Positions 25,257 to 33,721 are shown, numbered from the stretch's first letter. The stretch is DNA of 64,000 nucleotides from Candidatus Melainabacteria bacterium (GCA_017307165.1 JAFKGK010000007.1:62001-126000); one strand, 5' to 3'. Notes: generated from the letters alone by a model not told the origin. Program-made: numbers and translations.

Positions 25257-25991
25257 CTACTTGCTGAGAAGATCCAATATGAAGAGAGCTAGAAAACCCA
25301 AAAAGAAACACGCGGTATGAAACGGGGTTTCTTCCTCGGTATGAGCTTCCACGAGTAATTCTTCGGTTACGAGAAACAGCAATGCCGCCAGGCTGAAAGA
25401 TAGAACGATTTCGAGATTGTTGCTGTCTAGTATTCTCAAAGCAGCTGAGCTAGCGATGCTGGCTATGATAAAGATGCTAGAACAGATGCCGACCAAGTAA
25501 AATGTTCTTTTCTTTGAAAGCAATTTGGCTTGCAAGCTTGCGCTTACTGCCAATCCGAGAGCGAACAATTCCACCGATAAGGCTATCGTGAGCATGGTGC
25601 CTATGGGCCCGGTTGTAGCAAACCCAATTCCTAAGAGTAGACCGTCCACTATGATGTCTATGAGAATGCCGAAGAGGAAGCTCACGGGTAAGCGATCGGT
25701 TTTCGTTTGCTCATCTGCGGCTTTTTCTGCTCGCCTACTTAGCGTCCTCAGTGCCAACATCGTAGCTATTCCAAGTGAAAATCCAATGATTATCTGGATC
25801 GGTGCATGGCGCTTTATGATGTCTGGCAATAGCTCTACTGATACCACCGAAAACACCACTCCTGCGGCGAAATGTAAGATCATGCTGCGAATAGAGTCGT
25901 TGATGGGTTTTATTAGCGTGAGCCCACCCCCTGCCACCATGGCAAAAGTCGGTATTAAGGACCATATGACTATAGGTGCAAATGAGTTCAA
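25257..25991 (-). CDS. ZIP-family metal transporter
   Basis: A 244-aa membrane protein with about eight helices. HFAAGVVFSVVSVELLPD (TM4-like) and ALSVELFALGLAVSAS (TM5-like) hold the family's conserved His and Glu/polar positions, and the loop after TM3 is short with little His. ZIP proteins move zinc or other divalent ions into the cytoplasm, though a few work as exporters. Some usual His ligands are replaced by Glu or Ser, so specificity is uncertain. It converges with the CDF gene across 101 nt. The MgtC gene lies 39 nt upstream on the same strand. Confidence 0.8.
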   Translation of the reverse strand: MNSFAPIVIWSLIPTFAMVAGGGLTLIKPINDSIRSMILHFAAGVVFSVVSVELLPDIIKRHAPIQIIIGFSLGIATMLALRTLSRRAEKAADEQTKTDRLPVSFLFGILIDIIVDGLLLGIGFATTGPIGTMLTIALSVELFALGLAVSASLQAKLLSKKRTFYLVGICSSIFIIASIASSAALRILDSNNLEIVLSFSLAALLFLVTEELLVEAHTEEETPFHTACFFLGFLALFILDLLSK

Positions 25992-26030
25992 GCTAGTGAT
26001 TCTCCGATTTGAGGGCCTGACACAATAAAG

Positions 26031-26480
26031 CTAGTTGTGGTCGTCCGATTTATGATTTTTCTTTGCAATTAGGTTCCAGCCTGGTAGATGGTGAGAGGCG
26101 AGAAGGATAAAAATGATTGCTGCAGTGAGCGTGCCCAGAAGGTACATTCCAAACGCTATGGCGAGACCTACTGCAGCCGTGGACCAAACCGTGGCGGCTG
26201 TGGTCAAGCCGGTCACCTTGCCTTGCTCGCGCATTATTACGCCAGCGCCTAAAAAGCCAACTCCAGATACTACCTGGCCGGCTATTCTTGTATCGACGCC
26301 GCTGGTACCGAGGGCATGTGCCGAAATCAATCCAAAAACACAAGCTCCGAGAGCTACTGCTCCATAGGTGCGGATACCAGCATCCTGGCCGTGTCGTTCG
26401 CGTTCTGCCCCTATAAAGCCACCAAGAACTGCTGCAATCACCGCGCGCAGTGCCATGATGAGTTCGACTTGCCAATCCAT
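26031..26480 (-). CDS. MgtC/SapB family membrane protein, short form
   Basis: A 149-aa four-helix MgtC/SapB protein. GGFIGAERERHGQDAGIRTY (residues 20-39) is the family signature, and GVGFLGAGVIMREQGKVTGL is present too. It lacks the C-terminal ACT-like domain of Salmonella MgtC (about 230 aa), as many SapB-type members do. MgtC affects magnesium and phosphate homeostasis and virulence, partly by inhibiting F-ATPase. A strong GGAGGA lies before the ATG. No Mg-sensing leader could be recognised. Confidence 0.9.
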   Translation of the reverse strand: MDWQVELIMALRAVIAAVLGGFIGAERERHGQDAGIRTYGAVALGACVFGLISAHALGTSGVDTRIAGQVVSGVGFLGAGVIMREQGKVTGLTTAATVWSTAAVGLAIAFGMYLLGTLTAAIIFILLASHHLPGWNLIAKKNHKSDDHN

Positions 26481-26816
26481 TGTTTAATCCTCCACCGATA
26501 TTTAACTTGTGATATGGTTTATGAATATCGAGTCAGATGCAGTTATACTGCAAGTGTCAGTGCCACCACTTTTAGTGCGCGCCCTCTGAGCTTTATCAAT
26601 CATAGGGGAGGTGCACGGTGAAAGCGCTGTTTGTTAGCATTGATTGCGGCAATTTTATGTGGTGGGATTGTTGCTTCAGTTTATTTGATGATGGGATTTG
26701 CGATACCCTCAATGCGGTTTCACCGATGAAACCAAGTTCAGATCCCATGTCAATCTGAGGATTTTTCGGTTTGTCTAGGGTATTTGTCTGTTTGGTTTGG
26801 TGCCCTGCACTATATG
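26481..26816. other. Intergenic region with a small RBS-led open frame
   Basis: 336 bp between two minus-strand genes. The leader for mgtC lies at its left end. On the plus strand a GGGGAGG (26605-26611) precedes a GTG at 26618 (described separately). No promoter or hairpin stands out. Confidence 0.4.
26618..26758 (+). pseudogene. Possible small membrane-protein gene or frameshifted remnant
   Basis: A GTG six nt after a strong GGGGAGG opens a 46-codon frame (VKALFVSIDCGNF...) with no clear features. From 26631 a different frame encodes a strongly hydrophobic run (LLALIAAILCGGIVASVYLM) that would follow VKAL naturally if one or two bases were lost or gained near 26630. This looks like a signal peptide or TM segment disrupted by an indel. 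The whole unit is short and could be chance. Confidence 0.25.
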
Positions 26817-27674
26817 CTACTTTAAGACTTTTCCCTGGAGCAACCATTTTAATTTTGCTGTATCTAGAAGTAAAATCGCGTCAACTTGTTTCCCTGTAGG
26901 ATGCTCCTTGTGTAAAGTCAGGCTTTCAGATATAAGAAATATCTTCTCCTGTTCTTTGAGAATTTCATGCAGGGATAAGGTCTTTCGAGGTAGGTTGCTA
27001 AATTTTCCAATTTTCATGGCCGACTTGTTGTTAGAGCAAGGAGAACCAAGAGCATTATCAATTACTTCGGTATTTCCGAAAGCCCTAACTGTCCCTGTCT
27101 CAAGATCATTTGGGAGAGCTAGCATCGCAGTTGCTCGTACAATTGGAATTAATTGTTGCTTGTAATTTAATTTGATCAGCATAATTTCAAAATGCTTTGT
27201 TTTGCGAGCAAAATGAAAAACACATGTCTGAAACAAGCATGGGTCTTTAGGATCAGATATCGGCCACTTGAATGCAGGTCTGTTTTGAAACGCTTTAATA
27301 AATTCATTTTCCAGGTGCTTTGATAGCTCTTCCGCGTACACGTAAATGCTGTCGTCTAGATCTTGCATCCTCAGATAAGAAGCTGCGCTTTCATTGGCGT
27401 CAAATAAAGGTGATAATTCGAGTGAGGCCGGTGTCGCATTGATGATTTGCGAAAACACTGGTCGGCCTGTGCTTGCAACCGCCGTGCATTGGCCAATTGC
27501 AAGAATTTTGGATGGACCATTGATTTTCCCGCGTATAGAATCTTTCGTAAGTCTATCAGCTACAATCAGCATTCCCTTCTTGCAGGTGGTAGCAGTCACG
27601 AGCGTGCCCGAACACTCACTTATCTGGTGGCCGGAAACTGAGATTAAAGTGATTAGTGATAGAAAGTGCGACAT
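26817..27674 (-). CDS. Proteasome-beta-like Ntn-hydrolase family protein
   Basis: A 285-aa protein. Residues 23-72 read like the start of a 20S proteasome beta/HslV subunit: G23-T24 (nucleophile), D40 in LIVADR and K56 in PSKILAIG. Counting T24 as Thr1, these fall exactly at positions 17 and 33, the catalytic spacing of proteasomal beta subunits, and STG follows near position 46. The first 23 residues could be a propeptide or signal. The C-terminal 200 residues are not recognisable. The frame is open to 27920 but overlaps the neighbour; MSHFLSL at 27674 is chosen. Third gene of a minus-strand trio. Confidence 0.6.
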   Translation of the reverse strand: MSHFLSLITLISVSGHQISECSGTLVTATTCKKGMLIVADRLTKDSIRGKINGPSKILAIGQCTAVASTGRPVFSQIINATPASLELSPLFDANESAASYLRMQDLDDSIYVYAEELSKHLENEFIKAFQNRPAFKWPISDPKDPCLFQTCVFHFARKTKHFEIMLIKLNYKQQLIPIVRATAMLALPNDLETGTVRAFGNTEVIDNALGSPCSNNKSAMKIGKFSNLPRKTLSLHEILKEQEKIFLISESLTLHKEHPTGKQVDAILLLDTAKLKWLLQGKVLK

Positions 27675-27744
27675 TGTCTCACAAATTGTGCTCTGAAATG
27701 ACCATTTGAAAATACTGCTGTTTTTGCGTGTCTCAACGTGAATA

Positions 27745-28101
27745 TTATCGGAAAAGCTCCTGCCAGGTGGCGCTGGACCAATTATTATTGAATCCTGGTT
27801 GACTCGGGCGTCCGTCCCTCCCACCTTTGCCTGGTAGTCCAAACTTGCCAGATTTGCCCGGAACACCCATCTTTCCTGGTAAGCCCGGACCACCGCGTGA
27901 TAATTCGGAAAACAAAACACATTGGCCTTGATGATCTCTTATCCAGCCATCTTTAAGCCATCCTAAATGACGTCCCGGAAAGGAATAAATATCTTCATCA
28001 TTGATATAAGCTAAAGGCTTTCCGTCAAAGCTGAAAATATGTGTGCCATCATCACAATAACAAAGTGGTTTCCCTTTTTTGTCATAATATACAACGTCCA
28101 T
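27745..28101 (-). CDS. 4-fold beta-flower protein with collagen-like Gly-X-Y stretch
   Basis: A 118-aa protein. Residues 1-65 are four short repeats of the type D-G/K-x-x-x-Y/F-x-(D/F)xxGxxxxY (KKGKPLCYCDDGTHIF, FDGKPLAYI, PGRHLGWLKDGWIRD), the pattern of '4-fold beta flower' domains. Residues about 70-99 are ten uninterrupted Gly-X-Y triplets (GGPGLPGKMGVPGKSGKFG...) as in bacterial collagens, then a Trp-containing tail. There is no signal peptide. RBS GGGAGAAG precedes the ATG. It sits 37 nt and 70 nt from two Ntn-hydrolase-like genes, suggesting a common complex. Confidence 0.7.
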   Translation of the reverse strand: MDVVYYDKKGKPLCYCDDGTHIFSFDGKPLAYINDEDIYSFPGRHLGWLKDGWIRDHQGQCVLFSELSRGGPGLPGKMGVPGKSGKFGLPGKGGRDGRPSQPGFNNNWSSATWQELFR

Positions 28102-28138
28102 AACTTCTCCCTTGGGATTTAATTGGAGTTGAGATTTG

Positions 28139-28921
28139 TTAGAATCGCTGCCTTTTGCGAATCGAAGAGAGGGAGACTGTTATCTCCCAGAATGGGCCAT
28201 CTGCCAATAGCTGATCATATTCAACTTTCTCTTTGTGAAGTTCAACTATCTTTTTGCAAATTTTGTAGGGAAAGTCTCGCCAAAATTTTTGCTTTTTCTG
28301 GGAATAATTTAGTGCCGAGAATCTAATCTCAGGCATCAGTTGCGCAAATAGTTGCGGTTGGCCATTTGAATATATCAAGGGCGCGTGCCTTAGCGTTTCA
28401 AAGACCTTTTGTCTGTAAGATGGTCGCTTGTGCAAATCAAAATCACTGTCTCTATTGTCACTGATAGTGTGGAAGGTTTGGCGTTGTGAAACAAACCTAT
28501 GGGATGTTTGATATTCCATTCCATTGTAATTGGTGATTAAAAATAACTCGGGAATCAAGTTTCCGTCTATCTTTTCGAGGCTTGTGAAGTGCAGTCCGAT
28601 ACCCCGTTGTTTCTCCAGGTGGCTTTCTTTTAACAGATAGGTGAGCTCGTCTGCTAAAGAGTCTGCGAAATTGTCCACGCTCATCTTCTCGCGTACGTCC
28701 AATCTAGATATAACTTCTTCGAGCCAGTTTTTTGCATTCCAAGTATCGGTGCCGACTAAGCCCCACCATGATATTGCACCATGAAATTTTGGACAGCTAA
28801 TGATTTTAGCCATTCCAGAGCCTTCTACACGCTCCCTCCTTCCATCTGTTTTTCTGGTTAGTAAAGAGTCAGAGCAATGAATCGATCTGCCGGTTTGAAG
28901 TTGCGCCAAGATTACTGTCAT
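28139..28921 (-). CDS. Ntn-hydrolase-like protein with N-terminal Thr
   Basis: A 260-aa protein starting MTVILAQLQTG. If the initiator Met is removed, Thr2 becomes an N-terminal nucleophile. CSDS places Asp at position 17 from that Thr, and AKII places Lys at about 38, followed by the hydrophobic strand and WWGLVG turn expected of the Ntn/proteasome-like fold. The five-residue excess over Lys33 sits in a charged hairpin (RKTDGRRERVEG). The remainder is not recognisable. First gene of the trio with the collagen-like protein and the second Ntn-like protein. Fold assignment rests on residue spacing only. Confidence 0.55.
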   Translation of the reverse strand: MTVILAQLQTGRSIHCSDSLLTRKTDGRRERVEGSGMAKIISCPKFHGAISWWGLVGTDTWNAKNWLEEVISRLDVREKMSVDNFADSLADELTYLLKESHLEKQRGIGLHFTSLEKIDGNLIPELFLITNYNGMEYQTSHRFVSQRQTFHTISDNRDSDFDLHKRPSYRQKVFETLRHAPLIYSNGQPQLFAQLMPEIRFSALNYSQKKQKFWRDFPYKICKKIVELHKEKVEYDQLLADGPFWEITVSLSSIRKRQRF

Positions 28922-29097
28922 TAGGCTTCTCCATACATGGGCAAATGCTGCATTGTTGGTGTCTTCGAGTATGAACTAGCATACTTTAGAGCGGTTCATA
29001 TTCTAGGTCTCTATGTGGGGAGTGTCTAACAGCTTTAACCATTTCCGTGCTTCGGTTTCAATTTGAGTTCACAATTTCAGATGTCTATTTCCATAAG

Positions 29098-29637
29098 TCA
29101 ATCGCTTAGTAGACCCGGAATGGCATTAATAATTAATTTTCCATTTTTTATATCTACATCTGGTACTAGTGCTTTAACAAAAGGCACTAGTACCTCTTTG
29201 CTCTCGTAGACGATGGTTAAGATGGTTGTGGCCTGTACCTCTACATCTTTTACCTTGCCGACATGAGTACCCTCGGTATCGAAACAATCGAGACCGATGA
29301 GATCGGTGAGAAACCACTCGTCTTCGAGCAATTGCGCCAATTCGCTGCGTTTTAGATGGACTGAGGCACCGATGATCGACTCTGCTGCCGTCCGATCGGG
29401 ATATTGATCGAGCTTGAGGATGACTGTGCCCCGATCGGCATATGCACCGCCAATGGTGCAGTCGCTATCTGGGCGCTGCGTCATCTTGCCTTTTTCGTCG
29501 CGTTGGGGTTTAAATTTTAAAAGAGCATGCTTTGCGCCTTTGACTAGCTCAGCACGGCAATCGTTCTTGATTTTTACTTCGCCTTTGAGCCCTTTTACCG
29601 CCACGATCGGACCGAGAGCAAAGTCATAGTCATCCAT
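29098..29637 (-). CDS. rimM: Ribosome maturation factor RimM
   Basis: A 179-aa RimM, which binds S19 and helps 30S head assembly. It has the N-terminal IVAVKGLKGEVKIK, the linker EDEWFLTDLIGLDCF and the C-terminal PRC-barrel (THVGKVKDV, VLVPFVKALVPDVD). The open frame extends to 29730, but MDDYDFALG at 29637 is the family start and overlaps ubiX by only 8 nt. It is not with trmD/rpsP/rplS here; instead it ends the TPR-ubiX operon, an unusual setting. Confidence 0.93.
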   Translation of the reverse strand: MDDYDFALGPIVAVKGLKGEVKIKNDCRAELVKGAKHALLKFKPQRDEKGKMTQRPDSDCTIGGAYADRGTVILKLDQYPDRTAAESIIGASVHLKRSELAQLLEDEWFLTDLIGLDCFDTEGTHVGKVKDVEVQATTILTIVYESKEVLVPFVKALVPDVDIKNGKLIINAIPGLLSD

Positions 29638-30265
29638 TGTTTTTTGTGTCCCACAATTCTGTTTCGCTCTTCCATCTTTTAAAAAGAGCATTGTCAAAAT
29701 CAAACTGATCGAGCACGCGGCCGACGACAAAGTCTATCTGATCCTGTATCGTCTGCGGTCGATGATAAAAACCTGGAGAGGCGCAGGCGACGATGCCACC
29801 GGCTTCGGATACGGCGGTCATGTTTTTGAGCTGGATGTGACCAAAAGGCATCTCGCGCACGAGTATCAAGAGTCTGCGCTTTTCTTTTAGAGTCACTGCC
29901 GCCGCCCTGTGTATGAGGTTTTCGGTCAGGCCTGCCGCGATAGCGCCTAGCGTGCCCAGAGAGCAGGGTACTACCGCCATGCCGCATGTCTTGTAGGATC
30001 CGGAGGCGATGGACGCACCATAGTCTCCGAGGTCGTGCACTATCAGTGGTGCTTCTTGCGCGATCCCGAGATGATCGAGCAGCTCTTTTTTTATTTCACT
30101 GCCAAAGACCAGATCGTGCTCCTCGAGCATGACGCGCCTGGCCGCGCGCGATAGAGCCAGGTCTACGGGCTGCTCGATGGACAGGAGAAATTGCAGTAGT
30201 CTGAGGCCATAAATGGCTCCAGAGGCTCCTGTGATAGCCAGGACAAATGGTTTTGCCTGAGTCAT
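29630..30265 (-). CDS. ubiX: Flavin prenyltransferase UbiX
   Basis: A 211-aa UbiX/Pad1 flavoprotein that makes prenylated FMN, the cofactor of UbiD-type decarboxylases. The N-terminal TGASGAIYGLRLLQFL and the segment KTCGMAVVPCSLGTLGAIA are diagnostic. No ubiD lies in the window. It begins the base after the stop of the preceding VirB10-like gene and overlaps rimM, so it depends on the upstream operon for expression. Confidence 0.95.
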   Translation of the reverse strand: MTQAKPFVLAITGASGAIYGLRLLQFLLSIEQPVDLALSRAARRVMLEEHDLVFGSEIKKELLDHLGIAQEAPLIVHDLGDYGASIASGSYKTCGMAVVPCSLGTLGAIAAGLTENLIHRAAAVTLKEKRRLLILVREMPFGHIQLKNMTAVSEAGGIVACASPGFYHRPQTIQDQIDFVVGRVLDQFDFDNALFKRWKSETELWDTKNNG

Positions 30266-31276
30266 CTAAAAGTCGCTCGATGCGCCAGATCCAGCTCCCG
30301 CGCCTGACCCAGCGGGACTGCCGCCAGCGCTTGGATCGGGACCCTCTGGTGCTTTTTCTTTTTTGCTCTTGCTAAAGCGTTTGCCACCAGATGCAGTGTT
30401 ACTTTTATTTGCATCGCCCTCTGGGGCATTGCTCTGGCCCGCGTTTTGATCACCGCTGGTTTGCGTGATGTGGTCTGCCTCCATCGATGCGCGTCCCTGC
30501 GAAGCTGCATAAGTCATCTTGAGTGGGGCATCCAATCTGATCGACAGCGAAGACCCCGAATATATGTAGAGATCACGGCCTTTCTTGACCAGGGCTCTCA
30601 CTGGACCGTTAAAGGTCTGATTGCGTTGTTGGCTATTGCCCAGTATCTCGTCGCGCAAAAATTCGTCTTTTTTCATTACTGCCAGTTTGCCGTTGCGATC
30701 GCGGCTGCCGCGACCTTGCAGAGCGGGATTGACTGCGTTAAATCCTGCTTCGGAGCCGACATAGGCTACGCTGGACTGTCTGGATTTGAGGCCGGCCGCG
30801 CCTCTGGCATCGGTGGCGCTATCGGGTGCGAGCGATGCGACGACAGGAAATGACGCCCCATCGGGCAAGGTGATGGTCATGAGCTGGGTGCGCAATTTGC
30901 CTAGAGGCCGGGGCATGCCTTTTTCTTTTGGCTGTCTCCCGGAGGATATGGCTTCTACGACTTCTCCTGATATTTCTGCTCCTGAGGGGATCAGGACCTC
31001 GGTGCCGTTGGCCATCACTGGCGAAAAGACCTCGACGGTAAATCTGTCGCCAGGACGAGAGGCAGAGGATCCTATGGTCCTGGAAATGCGACCCTCAAAG
31101 ACAAAGCCCGAGGGGATGACCACGACCTTGCCGGAGAGGCTCGTGGGCTTTTGATAATAATTGGGCGGTGGCTCGGCCTTGCGCGCGGCCTGGGCCGATG
31201 CTGTCATGGCCAGTGCCAGACAGGCTGAGAGTGCGAGGCTCGCTAGATTGGCAGTGGTCTTCCTGGACTTGTTCAT
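30266..31276 (-). CDS. Secreted protein with VirB10/TrbI-like beta domain
   Basis: A 336-aa protein with a signal peptide (residues 1-30, cleavage after AQA). Residues 51-175 have the sequence plan of the VirB10/TrbI C-terminal domain: IPSGFVFEGRIS, then SRPGDRFTVEVFSPV, GTEVLIPSGAEISGEVVEA and LPDGASFPV (family: low-polarity G-I-x-x-L, PG, VLIPqGS, PdG). The last 80 residues are Gly/Ser/Lys-rich and disordered. There is no N-terminal TM-Pro-rich arm. A generic periplasmic beta domain is possible. It overlaps the upstream small gene by 4 nt. Confidence 0.5.
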   Translation of the reverse strand: MNKSRKTTANLASLALSACLALAMTASAQAARKAEPPPNYYQKPTSLSGKVVVIPSGFVFEGRISRTIGSSASRPGDRFTVEVFSPVMANGTEVLIPSGAEISGEVVEAISSGRQPKEKGMPRPLGKLRTQLMTITLPDGASFPVVASLAPDSATDARGAAGLKSRQSSVAYVGSEAGFNAVNPALQGRGSRDRNGKLAVMKKDEFLRDEILGNSQQRNQTFNGPVRALVKKGRDLYIYSGSSLSIRLDAPLKMTYAASQGRASMEADHITQTSGDQNAGQSNAPEGDANKSNTASGGKRFSKSKKEKAPEGPDPSAGGSPAGSGAGAGSGASSDF

Positions 31277-31512
31277 AGATCTTGATTTTTCTCTTGTACT
31301 TTCTCTTGGTCTCTAACTTTTGGTTTCTTGCTCATCACCGACCAGACTTTCATCACCAGATACGCCACCACTACCGTGCTCACTATCATCGTCAGGATGC
31401 GGGTCACGCCGGCCAGATAATCAAAGACCTCTCGCAGCATCAGACTGGCAGCAAAGGCGATGACCAGGCCACCGGCGATGAGCTTCCAGTTTTTTGCGAC
31501 GACATCTTTCAT
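31273..31512 (-). CDS. Small membrane protein, unknown
   Basis: A 79-aa protein with two hydrophobic segments (about residues 10-28 and 35-58; LIAGGLVIAFAASLML, LTMIVSTVVVAYLVMKV) and a charged, basic-acidic tail. The frame is open further upstream but that part reads as antisense-like Arg/His-rich sequence; MKDVVAKNW at 31512 is the sensible start. It overlaps the next gene by 4 nt (ATGA). No family is recognised. Confidence 0.6.
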   Translation of the reverse strand: MKDVVAKNWKLIAGGLVIAFAASLMLREVFDYLAGVTRILTMIVSTVVVAYLVMKVWSVMSKKPKVRDQEKVQEKNQDL

Positions 31513-31517
31513 GATGA

Positions 31518-31934
31518 TTATTGCTTGTTGAGATAGGGCGTGAGCCTGTCGATGACTGCCGGTGCGATAAATTTGGCGGCAGCGATCCAGGCGATCGCGA
31601 CCACCAGAGGAAAGGATATGACGCGCAGAGGCAGGATCAGGACTGAGTAAAAGCATTGCAGCGCGACGACGCCGATGCCGATGGCAAAGACCTGGCAAAA
31701 TCTGCTGATCATGTTTTCCTGGTCTTCGCGGGACATGTTGGCAAAGGACTTGGCGAGGATATTGAGATAGGACTGCCAAAACTGAGCCAGTTTGTTTTGG
31801 GCCTTGCCCCAGCCTTTGGTCTCTTGCAGATTGCGTGGGCGTCCCTGATCGTCGGGACTGGGCCCGGGACTCGCATCAAAAGTATCGCCGGGTTTAGCGA
31901 CCTTGCCTGCATTTTTGTTTTTAAAACCGGCCAT
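31518..31934 (-). CDS. Hypothetical membrane protein
   Basis: A 138-aa protein with a hydrophilic N-terminus (KNKNAGKVAKPGDTF) and a middle helix (residues 45-75) that may be amphipathic. Two TM segments follow near the C-terminus (FAIGIGVVALQCFYSVLILP and ISFPLVVAIAWIAAAKFI). It lies between the 584-aa TPR protein gene (32 nt upstream) and the 79-aa membrane protein gene (5 nt downstream). No family is recognised; operon position suggests a partner of the TPR and VirB10-like proteins. Confidence 0.6.
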   Translation of the reverse strand: MAGFKNKNAGKVAKPGDTFDASPGPSPDDQGRPRNLQETKGWGKAQNKLAQFWQSYLNILAKSFANMSREDQENMISRFCQVFAIGIGVVALQCFYSVLILPLRVISFPLVVAIAWIAAAKFIAPAVIDRLTPYLNKQ

Positions 31935-31966
31935 CTAGACCACCCCTTTGTCGACGATAAAAAAAA

Positions 31967-33721
31967 TCAGTTTTTGCCGGAGCCTTTTTTTAGTTTAGCA
32001 ATCACGCTTTCGACGGTCTTTCTTTGAGGATTGGTATCATCGGAGACCTCGAGAAAGCCCTGGCCAAATTTGATTGCCTGAGCAGAGTCGGATTTGTTGT
32101 ATAGATTGAAGAGGCCAAAATAGGCTGGCGGGTACTGTGGATCGGCTGCCAGAGCCTGATTGTAATGGTCGATCGCTACCTCCGGTATCTTGCCGGTGGC
32201 ATCTCCCAATTTGGTATGGCGGGCTGCTTCGTTGCGCTGGTTGCTGATCTTGCTGATGCCCTGATCGGCACGCGTGGAGACTTCGGGAAAATCTTTTGCG
32301 TAGTTGTAGGCTTTTTCGGCTGAGCGATAATCGCCCTCCAGATAGCACTGGTCGGCAAGTGTAAGCAATTCGAAGGGGTCTTCTTTGTGTTTGTCGATGA
32401 CCTCGAGAAACTTGGAGGTGGCATCTCTAAACTGACCCTGAGTCAGCGATTTGGTTGCCTCGGTCAGAGCCATTTTTTCTTCGAGGGATCGTTTGCCATC
32501 CACGACCTTGCCCTGCACCGACTGCTCGGAGACCACGTTTTGGAGCTTGTCCATCAACTGCGTAAACTCGGGTGGGTAGGCACCATCCTTGCGATAGCGT
32601 CTAAATCCGCAGCGTGCCAGGCCCAAAAGCGCCTTGGGGTCTTCGGGTTTGGATTGGAGGATCACCTTAAACTCGCTCTCTGCCACATCGAGCTTGTCCT
32701 GACGGAGGGCCAGCTCGGCCAGGGCCGCGCGCATCTCAAAGTCGTTGGGCAAGATATCCAGAGCATTGTGAAACTCCGAGATCGCCATCTCCCCATCTCC
32801 ACGCATGGCATAAAACTCGGCCTTGCTGCGGTAGGGCAGAGGATTGCGGGGATCCTCGGCGATGGACTTGCTCCAGGCCGCGACCGCAGATGGGCCATCG
32901 CCCTGCCTCTGGTAGATATTGCCCTCCACGGCGTGCCACTCGCTCGAGCGCGCGCTATCGGGGATATTGTGCAGCTCCATAAAGGCTTCTTCGTGTTTGC
33001 CTTGATTGGTCAGCATGATGGCTTTTTGCAGGTGCGCGAGCGGATAGTCGCCCTTGAGCTTGAGCGCCTTGTCGACTAGTTCTTCGGCTTCTTTGTCGCG
33101 AGGATCGACGCGCAAAAGTGCCTGGGCGAGGAGGGTCAGATTGACAAAATTGTCGGCGAGATTGGCTGCCTGTCTCAAGGGTTCGATGGCGCCCTCGACA
33201 TCGTCCTGAGCATATTTGACCAGGCCGAGGGTCTGCTGCGCGATGACGATATTGGGATTTTTTGCGATGGCCTTGGAGCAGAGGTTTTCGGCGGCAGTGA
33301 GATAGAGGTCGCGCTTGGCTGGCGAGGCCACGGACTTGCTATGTACAAAAGATACGTAACCTGCCGCAGCCATGAGATTGGGATTGTCGGCGTGGGTCTC
33401 TTTAGCCTTGCGCAGGATTTTTTCGGCTTCTAGTATTTTTGCAGGCGTATTTTGCTTGGCCAGTGCCACTGCCAGACCAGCCGCCACATCTCCGCTTTCG
33501 TCCTCTCCCAATAGCTCTCTATATGACTCCTCGGCCTGCCGCAATTTCCCCTGGATCAAGAGCTCATCAGCCTCGGCGAGGGTGGTGGCCATGGCCGGAC
33601 CAGTCAGGATCGTGCAGGGCAATGTCGTATGCAGCACCATTTGGGTGCAGAGAGAAAGAGTTAGGGATAGTGTGAAGAGTTTAGGATTTTTCATGACTTT
33701 ATAGACATCATAACTATTCAT
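31967..33721 (-). CDS. TPR-repeat protein, exported
   Basis: A 584-aa protein with an N-terminal hydrophobic export signal (about residues 11-43) and at least ten TPR-like helical pairs from residue 45 on (for example ADELLIQGKLRQAEESYREL, DVEGAIEPLRQAANLADNFV, PEVAIDHYNQALAADPQY). TPRs scaffold protein complexes; periplasmic or inner-membrane assembly roles are likely. The start MNSYD overlaps the stop of the upstream TPR gene as ATGA; a start at residue 10 (MKNPKLF) would give a more usual signal peptide. Confidence 0.8.
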   Translation of the reverse strand: MNSYDVYKVMKNPKLFTLSLTLSLCTQMVLHTTLPCTILTGPAMATTLAEADELLIQGKLRQAEESYRELLGEDESGDVAAGLAVALAKQNTPAKILEAEKILRKAKETHADNPNLMAAAGYVSFVHSKSVASPAKRDLYLTAAENLCSKAIAKNPNIVIAQQTLGLVKYAQDDVEGAIEPLRQAANLADNFVNLTLLAQALLRVDPRDKEAEELVDKALKLKGDYPLAHLQKAIMLTNQGKHEEAFMELHNIPDSARSSEWHAVEGNIYQRQGDGPSAVAAWSKSIAEDPRNPLPYRSKAEFYAMRGDGEMAISEFHNALDILPNDFEMRAALAELALRQDKLDVAESEFKVILQSKPEDPKALLGLARCGFRRYRKDGAYPPEFTQLMDKLQNVVSEQSVQGKVVDGKRSLEEKMALTEATKSLTQGQFRDATSKFLEVIDKHKEDPFELLTLADQCYLEGDYRSAEKAYNYAKDFPEVSTRADQGISKISNQRNEAARHTKLGDATGKIPEVAIDHYNQALAADPQYPPAYFGLFNLYNKSDSAQAIKFGQGFLEVSDDTNPQRKTVESVIAKLKKGSGKN

